DNA from: Mucidula mucida | Taxonomy: Eukaryota > Basidiomycota > Agaricomycetes > Agaricales > Physalacriaceae | Reading direction: 5' to 3' | Length of the DNA: 17,733 bases | Assembly (NCBI GenBank): GCA_015501055.1 | Contig: JADNYV010000702.1 | Span: 1-17,733 of the forward strand | Shown: one piece after another, positions 10,401 through 17,733 of the stretch | Layout: every line of letters begins with the position of its first letter | Position numbering within the stretch: position 1 is the stretch's first letter | Position numbers and translations under genes: made by a program | The notes under the pieces: model-generated | What the model was told of the DNA's origin: nothing | What the model saw: the letters and a program-made list of their open reading frames with translations, nothing else | The model's database searches: none

Positions 10401-10686
10401 GGCGCGTTTCGCGGCTGGTGGCGTTTGAATCGCGCAGCGTTCGTATAATCGATATAGTAGATAGTAGGGTATCCATAATATCCACAAGCTCGTGAGGCAA
10501 TCCTTCATGAGATGTCGAAGGAGGATGTTGTTTTGTTACTTCTGTCCACAGATGGGATGCTCTGGGCGACAGAGTAGGTTGAGCAGACAAGAGGCTGGGT
10601 GGTAGGTCGTTGGTGAGATATTGGGAAATTTGAACTACTTGTGGTGGCCATTGAGAGGAGTCTGATATAGTGATATGGTCAGACAT
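7411..10686 (-). CDS. Large uncharacterised basidiomycete protein (973 aa, eight exons)
   Basis: Minus-strand exons are 10686-10340, 10289-9752, 9705-9437, 9386-9252, 9198-8793, 8741-8449, 8394-7722 and 7671-7411. Seven GT...AG introns of 46-54 nt separate them, and the joined frame is 2922 nt with no internal stop. The N-terminal third is helical, then comes a Ser/Asp-rich low-complexity stretch with a six-residue repeat (about 184-206). The middle is mixed (a second Ser-rich linker about 385-415). The C-terminal part is the best ordered: FSDLGGCPLIPVF, a GVYRK motif (828-832), a helix, then PVYAVVTDGTVGIVL, FIMDRNIRSFDIS and a helix ending in RLRKWSDK. The tail is Lys/Glu-rich. Strand-helix-strand-strand-helix after a basic motif resembles a PD-(D/E)XK nuclease-like fold, with the usual E-x-K apparently replaced. 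This is inference only. No signal peptide or membrane helix is clear. It ends 41 nt from the stop of the Zn2Cys6 gene, so their 3' UTRs must overlap. Confidence 0.9.
10020..10085 (-). repeat. 18-nt tandem repeat inside the 973-aa gene
   Basis: About 3.5 copies of an 18-nt unit (plus-strand form TCTGTAGAGAGTTCTCCA, with one or two changes per copy). On the coding strand it gives LSTDGE/LSTDAE/LSTDGA, a six-residue acidic, Ser/Thr-rich unit in a disordered linker. Because the unit is a multiple of three, copy-number change would keep the frame. Confidence 0.92.
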
Positions 10687-11382
10687 GGACGCGATGATGG
10701 TGGTTATAGGTTGAGTTGGATGGCGTCATGTGATCGTCACTCGATCATCCGCCAGAAACAGCGAGACGCATTGCTTTCCCTCTTTCCTTCCTACTACATC
10801 CATCTATCTTCAATTGCTATTTTCTTCACTATGCCACAGAGTCTGGAACTCGCCTCTAGCTGCTGCTCTACCTCTGCCTCCTCGCTGTTCGAGCATCAGG
10901 CCTCGAATTCCTCCGATTGTCATACGAACAGTTCTCCGCCTATCTCAGACGGAAAACAGCCTTTTTTCGCTGAGCGAATCTGTTATATTCCGCACAGAAT
11001 CTCCAGAAGCAGACCCAAGCAGGCGCCCGCACTTCCAGCTGAAGAGGAGTGACTATGATGCTGTTGGCGAATAGGGGTCTAAGGTATCCCAAGAATCAAT
11101 GGAGATATGCCGCCAGGCTTTTCTCGGTGCCAGTTAAGCAATTCCTGTCATTAGGTCAAGGTACGAACCCCCAGGAGATTTCCTCCGGCGAGGTCAAGGA
11201 TCTGTATACTGTCGCGCGCTAGTCCTGTTCAAGAATGGTGTTTATCTAGCTTCGTTTGCGGTTTTACGTTGTTCGAGTCGCCTTGTCGTATTGTTAGACT
11301 TATAGGAGTGCCGTCTCCTTGTCTTTCTCAGCTCAACTTTGCTCCGGTTGTTGCATATCACCTGAACAAGCCTTTCCCATAA

Positions 11383-11583
11383 TCGGTTTGTATTTTCACT
11401 CTTCTCGTTTATGTCAATATTTTCATCGGCATGTCATACAGGTCAGATGCGAACGAAGAAGAGGAAACATCATCGAAACCCTATGAACAGGCGGTACGCC
11501 TCAACATTGACAAAATTCTTGATGTAGACGATAATAGTACACTCAACCGGCGCTTCCAAGTTCTGGTCATAACCTGTGTATAG
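11383..11583 (+). pseudogene. Coding-like fragment, family unknown
   Basis: An open stretch of 66 codons, with an ATG at 11431. It starts with a hydrophobic segment (VCIFTLLVYVNIFIG), then an acidic patch (DANEEEE), then LNIDKILDVDDNSTLNRRF. It has no proper start and ends at a stop at 11581-11583. The composition is that of a real protein, but neither neighbouring frame continues it cleanly. I treat it as part of a broken gene and give no function. Confidence 0.25.
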
Positions 11584-12157
11584 TGCGTCTTTCCGTCCGC
11601 ACAGTGACGCAGCATCATGAATACACGAACATCGTTCTACAGCGTTGCATGCCAGTTCATGAAGTTCAAGATTCCCTGCTTCCGTTCATCCTGGGGTATC
11701 ATCTAGGCTTGGCGAATTACATTTTCTCAGTCGTCGTGGACATCTCGGGTAGCTGGTATTTACAGCAGTTGACCGTGTAGTTCGCCTACACGCGGCCTGT
11801 CTATCTCCAGGCACTGAATTCTGTTTTAGCTTTCTCAAACTGTTTCTGTGGGGTGGCACACCTTTGTGTTACCATTGAATTCTGATTCTCATGTAGGTTC
11901 GGACGGCGTTCCACTCAAACCCCAGGAGGCTACTATCGAAAGGTTGCCTAGGCTATATTACGATCGCTATGTCTTGGCCACTGCATACAGGATGACCCAT
12001 CGGGTATGTTTCACGGAGGACTATACGGCAGTTCCGTGACTTTAGTCGCCTCAGACCTCAGAGAAACTAGTATTCGCAACGTGTTTCAACGACTGAAATA
12101 TTTGGCCACATCGCCCTGCGGAATTTGTATGGCGTTTTACAGCGACAACACCTTGGT

Positions 12158-12250
12158 ATGATGGCACTAACGTATGTTGCCGCCATTGTCGGTATATTCT
12201 GCGGGCTAAGCTGGTCGGACTGTTGCAGTATCTGTATTTGGGTCATCTAG
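12158..12250 (+). pseudogene. Fragment with one transmembrane-like helix
   Basis: The frame begins MMALTYVAAIVGIFCGLSW and stops at 12248-12250. The hydrophobic helix followed by Ser-Asp loosely recalls a helix and loop of major-facilitator transporters. The neighbouring frame upstream (about 12052-12157) would need a one-base shift to join it. The evidence is too thin for a family call. Confidence 0.2.
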
Positions 12251-14162
12251 TAACGAAATCGTCCTCAGGCTCGATGGCATCGCAAAGCCATAGACTCATG
12301 TGTTCGGAGATTTACAGTGGACGATGGATGGTTGATGCTACAACCGTCGTTCTGATACCTGCTTTCAGTCGAATATTAAAGCGACAATCCATATCTACGC
12401 GGCCTTTACACCAAGACGTGGCGGGCTTTGTCGACGCTGATGGTCGTCCTCGAACGCCACCAATCACGAAGGCGCTTTTTGCCGAGATACACCTATTCCA
12501 GTCCCGGTACTCAATGACCTTGATGGGTTTAAACTTTCCGACTGTCAATTATGGCTACTCCCTTGCTATAAGCGGCGCCTTATCATTATGTCTCCCAAGG
12601 CCGGACTACGTGATGTTGATGCGTCGATTCAAAACTCAGTATAAATGTTGACTTCTTAGTTTGCCTGGGGTATGTACTGGGGAGCTTGTCTATGGATCCG
12701 GAGTAGCTCATGACCAAAGAAGTCACATTCACACAAGGGGATGAAATAACTCACCTGACGGAGTGTAGCTTTACACTTGCCATCGGTTCAGCCTGGGTTC
12801 GGTTGCGACGTTCCTACTGCTTATTCCGCGGAGGCTGATTAGCTTTCATTTTCCATGCTATACTTGCCTCCTGTATTGATATCACTCCATCGTCATGTTG
12901 CTCATGCGAAGTATCATGACCGAATTATTTCATTATGCGCCAACTCGTCCCAGTCCGTCGGACAAAGCCACTGTACATCCGCATCCTTATCGTAGTCCAT
13001 CAGGACTGCATTTGTCTTTCAAGGTTGACTGGGAGTTCATCATATCGACTCCGAGTTGTTGCGAAATTCAGCTACGACTTCGGTCGTCAAAGTCGGGGGC
13101 TGCCAAAGTTAGCATTCTTGCTGCTACGACGACCATCCGTCTCCATTTTCCATTATTAAATGTCTCCGTTTGCTCAATTGCGATAATGAACCAGGATTGA
13201 AACCCGCTCTCGTAGGGCTTCCTGTAGCTTCGTTCTCGTCATTCGGCCTCGACCATAGCTTTGCCCAATGTGGCGCAAAACTCTATTCATTCATATGGGT
13301 GGCGCCCAGCGGGTCACAACGACGCACTGTAAATGTGAGGTTGGTGGCAACCTTGAGCAAATACGAAAGTGAGCACTTGACTACCTGCTAAGCAGGCATA
13401 ATCTTGAGACACAGTCGGAGTTGGTTATTGACGGCATGACCTCCATCTATGAGCAGAGTTTAACGCTACGCACGAAGCCCAAGGTCTTAGAGTGGCAACT
13501 AGAATAGAGTTGCGCGGCTCGCCTTCGGCACGGGGTGCCTGTAGATATAAATTTCCCGAGTTGCCATATATGATATAACCCTGGAGGATCCGGAGTAGCG
13601 GAACGTAACGCCGGATTGACAAGTGTGACTCTCTGTTGGTTGCCATCCATCGCGAAACAGGAAAAAAGACAGCTGCGCGCAACCGTTGCTCAGGTCTGCA
13701 GCTGCCATTCTGTTCGCATATTCTGTTCAGGCATTTATCTTGGGTACTCGGAATTCTCGGAGGGCGGTCGCTAGGATGTTTGTGCGAACATCTATCCTTC
13801 CGCGTCGACATTCGCGCCAGACAATCTTGGGCACCAATGCGCATCAGAAGCCTGAATACTTCCCGAATCGAGGAACCGCAATCGACTGGCAGTATGGCAT
13901 GTTACCGATCGCGTTACATGAGATTCGCTTTATGCTTGACTGGTCGTAACGTCATTCACCAAGGATGATTATTAAAATAATATCGGCTCTAGATTCCATC
14001 GGCTGTTATTGAAACTAATGAGTTCCTCTTGATCCACCCTGACGATTTCATACCTTTCTTCTTTCCCCCTTCAACGGTTGGGCCACGGATGCGTTGAGTT
14101 GCGATTCGAGGTCTCGTCGTTTGTTCTGGTGCTGTTCTTTCTTGCATAATCATCCTTTCTGG

Positions 14163-15716
14163 ATGTCGGATTTCCCTTCGCCTTCGCCACATACTAATTT
14201 ACCCGATAATCCTTCCTCTTCACGAACACCAACACACGACCGGCCCGTTTCTGCACGACCAAGTGCTGAGGATCCCAGCCAAAGCTCAACGCAGACACGC
14301 CCTCCCATCCACCACTCTCATTATATTGAAGACCCACTATCCAGTGCCAGCAGTGCCTCACCACGAACCCGACGAAGACCCGCGTCGTCAGACGCCCCCG
14401 ACGAACGAATGTCTAAACGTATGCGCCGGCCCTCGCCTCAGCCCAAGTCCAGATCCCGCGCGAGCTCATCGGAGTCGCAAGGCGGGATGGCTGATACCGA
14501 AGAGGCTGAGCCTAGTCATCACTCCCAACGGACCCCGCCACCGACGAATCCTCAGAAGAAGAAACGAACACGGACGTTGACCACCCCCACCAATCCGCAG
14601 TGCTCCACGCGCTCCTTGCCCAGGTTAGTCCTCCATTGACATCAAGCAATAATTTTTCTGATCGACACCTAAAGTCGCGTTTTCCCACCACAGCAATGAG
14701 AGAAGAGGTCGGACGTTCCATTGGATTGAGTGCCCGGAAGGTTCAGGTACGCGTTGGACCTACTTTTCTCGGCGCAATAACTGACATCTCTTCCACAGAT
14801 ATGGTTCCAAGTAAGCCCGATAATTCTGTCCCATGTTCCTAGTTCTGATTTTCTGTGGATAGAACCAACGTCAAAAAGCGCGCCGCCCTCGTACTCAGGC
14901 GAGCTTCCTTTGACGCGACCTCCGCAATATGGGCCATATCCATCTACTGGAGATTCCGTATCCCTTGGCCCCGCTCCTGGAAGTGCTTCTCAATCGCACT
15001 CTCCGCAGTACGGACAATATCCAAGAGGAGGCTATGCACAGGCTCCTGGTGGATACGATTACCCACCTGTAGCGATCCGTATTATGCTACATCGGTGGAA
15101 TTGAGTACGCAATTGCTTGGCCCCGGTATGCCTGGCCGAGCTGGACCCTCTGGGTATCAATCATCGTCTCCTCAGCGATCTCCAGACGAAGGTCGCTTTT
15201 GTCACCGCGGAGAAGACCATACCCAGATCCAAGACTGCGCAGTCCCAGTCCTCCGCGCCGCCGCCCTAGCGATCCATACGCGCATCCATTACCATCCATT
15301 CCTTTCGGCTCTGCCAGAGGGCCGGGAATGGAACGACCATACGTGCTACGCCGCACGCCTTCTCCAAGTCTTACGCTTCCTCCACTCTTTCCTCTCCAAC
15401 CTCCGCCGCCACCGCCTTTATCGCAATGGGATCCCCTCGCCTGGCTCCACTTATCCCTCCACCTTCTGAGGCTGAAGTGACGCTATCGCCCATTCGCACT
15501 GGACATGTCTCAGACGAGCCTATCAACTTGCCTTCCATCTCGGCGCGAGGTACCACTGATGAGCCGCTTCCGTCTCTACGCATGGAGGAGCGATTTGCAT
15601 CACCACGCCCTCAAGATCCGCCACCACCACGTCCTGCGGGTCGTTATGATCCTGTACGTGCAACCGTCATCCCTACAGACGAGATCCCACGCCGCCCCTC
15701 GCAATCCTTCCCGTGA
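14163..15716 (+). CDS. Homeodomain transcription factor, interrupted by five single-base frame breaks
   Basis: The start ATG (14163) opens a Ser/Pro-rich N-terminus. The homeodomain begins at KKKRTRTLTTP (about 14554-14586) and continues HQSAVLHALLAQ. An intron (14624-14674) precedes SRFPTTAMREEVGRSIGLSA in exon 14675-14746, then comes an intron (14747-14798). A 12-nt exon IWFQ (14799-14810) precedes the intron 14811-14862, and NQRQKARRPRTQ closes recognition helix 3. This is a DNA-binding homeobox protein of the type found across basidiomycetes. A Pro/Tyr/Arg-rich tail follows, ending at 15716. The frame changes at the C run 14584-14588, near 14898, near 15070, at the T run 15197-15200 and near 15428; every change equals one missing base. 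The coding-like text resumes in the new frame each time. This suggests base-loss errors in a real gene, though a young pseudogene is possible. Confidence 0.85.
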
Positions 15717-17058
15717 GGAGCCACGATCTTGATGTTTTCACGAAACATTCGTAAAATTGACAGCTTAGAAGCTAACGACCACTCATTCCTCACTTTCATT
15801 TACCACCATAATACGGTCTCGCTTTTTCGACCGCCCCCACACTCGCTATCCTATCACCAAGCCACTAGGCATTATATTCGACGCTTTATACGCCGTCACG
15901 TCTGTTGTTGTATTTTCCAAGGTATCTGTGTACATTCAACTCGGAAAGTACAGTTCTTCGTGCTATTACAACTACTTACCTTACTTATATTACTGAAATA
16001 ATCGTAGGATGAACATGGAAAGAAAGACTGTATTCTTAGTAGTCAACTGGATTAATCGTAATTCACCTTCGTTGTATTCGTATTCATGTCTCCGGGTAGC
16101 ACATACGGGTTCTTTGATAATGCATGTCATTGGACAGCTTCCCTTGCATACTTAACGTCGGCGCTTAAATCAACGAAGTGCCTATGATTGCGCACAAAAC
16201 CTCATGTTCCCCGCCGACGAGTCCGGATCCGTTGCTATGAATGCCAAACCTCGTGCTGATTTACTCGAATGAAAGAGATCCATCCTTATCAACTGACTGA
16301 TGAAAGATAATGTTCCCTTAGAAGATGAACAAGGGATTTGACACCAAGTGGATTGTGTCCAGAGACAATCACAATGGGGCTTTGTGGGCGCCAATCCTCA
16401 CAAAACCCCATAAGCACCGGAGACATGCTTCTCTTGTACCTAACCATTCAGGAACAAGAGAACCAGTTCTTCGGGCAAAAGAAAGGAAGGACAAGGCGCG
16501 AAATGTCTCGTCGCGGTTGCTGAGGAGATTCGACATTGCAAGGATGATGGATGGAAGGTTGTTCAGGGCGTAGGGCGGACGAGAGTAAAATTGGGGGTTG
16601 GCGACGTCGACGCAGCCTAGACTCTAGACTATCCCACTGCATTTGCATCAGCCCTAATCTCCACGTCGCGTCGTCAGAAAGCGGCGCAAGACGTGATTGG
16701 ACGACATATCCTATGACGGCCGTGGCACCGCCAGTGATTACGGTGATGTGCGCGTTGAAGAGAAAGCGACTGAATTCTACTGGCCACCCCGGACTTTCTT
16801 AAGCTGTCCAATTTGCTGTAGACATCAGAAAAGCGCGCGGGAGCAGACTGGCCTAGAGTTGAAACTTGGGGGAGTGTACTACCGGGGTGTGGCGCGACAG
16901 AGTGCCCATCCGAGGTCTCGGGAGTCCAGGGTGTTATCTTCAGGCTTTGCGCGCCCCAGTAGTCAAACCTTCTGCGAATCGGATTGCGGAGCAGGGCAAA
17001 TAGTCATTTATCACGGTAGTACTAGAAATGCGCAGGCCATGTGCAAGGTATTTGACCA
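15717..17058. other. Intergenic stretch without a supported gene
   Basis: The first 300 nt after the homeodomain stop are AT-rich and probably 3' UTR. Further right, only short or non-ATG frames occur. A 121-codon plus-strand frame (16697-17062) opens with TTG and shows no domain. A 55-aa minus-strand frame with an ATG (16536 down to 16369, starting MSNLLSNRDETFRALSF) is tidy but unsupported by context. Nothing else is seen. Confidence 0.5.
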
Positions 17059-17435
17059 TTAATCGGCGTTCAAGTGTCCGGAGGTGCAGATGACCAGCTC
17101 CTGGTGGTAAGGTTTGATGTCACCAAGGTTGTTAATGAGGACGCATGGAAAGCAAAGACAGGTGTACAGATCCCGATACTGTAGCACTTCGGACATTGCT
17201 GACTCTGTAGAGAAGGCGGTGGTGCTGTAAGTTTCATTGAAGTAAGGAGACGAAACATCACCACACCTACGAGAGAAAGAGGGAACACGTCGCGTAATGA
17301 AGTTGAATGAATCAACCGATCATGGTTCAATCTTCCCCACTCAACAAACAAGGTTTGGTTGCTTCCGACGGAACCGGCGGCTAATGATCCGATCATTGAC
17401 CCGGAGGCTCCGTTGCCGCTCGGAGAGACCGCCAT
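17059..17435 (-). CDS. Doubtful small gene, possibly two exons
   Basis: An ATG at 17435 opens a Gly/Ser-rich frame (SGNGASGSMIGSLAAGSVG) that runs unspliced to 17070 (121 aa). A second frame from ATG 17196 to stop 17059 (45 aa) reads MSEVLQYRDLYTCLCFPCV and has a Cys-rich core. They overlap and could be parts of one spliced gene. Introns with good signals that join them in frame were not found. The CLCFPC core distantly recalls Cys-rich small fungal proteins, but no family can be named. Confidence 0.22.
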
Positions 17436-17495
17436 TCTTGCTTGAAATTGTGATCGCGTTTTCTGTCAAGCCCTGTCTCGTTGTGACAATAATTA

Positions 17496-17733
17496 ATGGA
17501 TACCGTTTCATTGGACGAAGAATTGGAGATAATGTACGGTGGCAGAAGGCGATCAATCGTTGATCAGGTGCGTCGTTCGTGGTGTGGCGCAACGAAACTC
17601 GACTCCCAAAGTAGTTCGCGTTTGCTGCCTCTTGTATGCTTCCTTGCCAACGGCAGAATACTGGATTCGCCGCACTTTCTCGAAATGTTCTCCTTGAGTA
17701 TACTGGCAGAGTTCTGCTACCACGAGTTTTTGA
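17496..17733 (+). CDS. Possible 5' part of a gene running off the right edge
   Basis: An ATG at 17496 opens a frame that stays open for 79 codons to the end of the window. It begins MDTVSLDEELEIMYGGRRR and continues with mixed hydrophobic and polar residues (LLPLVCFLANGRILDSPHF). The composition is protein-like, but no domain is recognised and the rest lies outside the window. Chance openness over this length is quite possible. Confidence 0.25.
   Translation, partial: MDTVSLDEELEIMYGGRRRSIVDQVRRSWCGATKLDSQSSSRLLPLVCFLANGRILDSPHFLEMFSLSILAEFCYHEFL

Larger units (their letters stand above)
10687..14162. other. Gene-poor 3.5-kb stretch with scattered coding-like fragments
   Basis: The left end is the promoter side of the 973-aa gene. 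No complete gene could be assembled to the right of it. Several short plus-strand frames look more protein-like than chance but do not join. One is 11055-11222 (55 aa, ATG start, contains VPVKQFLSLGQGTNP). Others are 11383-11583, 11583-11780, 11848-12039, 12158-12250 (a hydrophobic helix), 12223-12651 and 13379-13507. Between 10830 and 11075, two frames of similar quality overlap. Splice-like GT and AG pairs occur, but joining them leaves frame conflicts. A decayed gene or genes, or a real gene with missing bases, would both look like this. No terminal repeats, transposase or reverse-transcriptase motifs were seen. Confidence 0.5.

Noticed and set aside
11268..11282. GTTCGAGTC, resembling a tRNA T-loop
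   Set aside because: The flanks do not form a cloverleaf and no matching A box lies 30-60 nt upstream.
13425..13844. 139-codon minus-strand ORF
   Set aside because: The composition is rich in Arg, Cys and Ser as in chance frames, no domain is visible, and it overlaps several equally open plus-strand frames.
10687..14162. Possible transposable element
   Set aside because: No terminal inverted or long terminal repeats, target-site duplications, or reverse-transcriptase, integrase or transposase motifs could be found by eye.
16697..17062. 121-codon plus-strand ORF
   Set aside because: It starts with TTG, has no ATG near the start, and lacks splice signals or recognisable motifs.

Overview
This window looks like nuclear DNA of a filamentous basidiomycete, most likely a mushroom-forming (Agaricomycete-type) fungus. 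The genes are split by many very short introns (46-62 nt, GT...AG). There is a Zn2Cys6 transcription factor, a homeodomain protein of the basidiomycete type, a seven-helix membrane-protein family typical of these fungi, and large proteins with no name. No bacterial-style operons, rRNA, tRNA, CRISPR array or intact transposon was seen. No experiment or database search supports the calls; exon models were built by hand from splice signals and frame continuity.

Layout, left to right. 1-836: no convincing gene. 837-2168 (+): six-exon, 357-aa, mostly helical protein with one long Gly/Ala-rich hydrophobic stretch, function unknown. 2432-3343 (-): remnant of a multi-pass membrane protein with two frame breaks and an apparently missing N-terminal part. 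3626-4736 (-): clean five-exon ABHD11/Imo32-type mitochondrial alpha/beta hydrolase. 4737-5455: divergent promoter region. 5547-7369 (+): Zn2Cys6 transcription factor in four exons (558 aa). 7411-10686 (-): eight-exon, 973-aa unnamed protein, convergent with the factor, with only 41 nt between the two stop codons. 10687-14162: gene-poor, with short plus-strand coding-like fragments. 14163-15716 (+): homeodomain protein with a 12-nt microexon inside the homeodomain and five single-base frame breaks. 15717-17733: mostly non-coding, with two doubtful ORFs near the right end.

The genes do not form an obvious pathway or cluster; they look like ordinary neighbours in a fungal chromosome. The most notable pattern is that three genes (837-2168, 3626-4736, 7411-10686) and the Zn2Cys6 factor splice into perfect open frames, while the membrane-protein remnant and the homeodomain gene together need seven frame corrections, every one equal to a single missing base. 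That means either base-loss errors in the assembly or real decay, and it affects how the 10.7-14.2 kb stretch should be read. I did not find a clear new multi-gene system. The best candidates for undescribed biology are the helical protein at 837-2168 and the 973-aa protein at 7411-10686.
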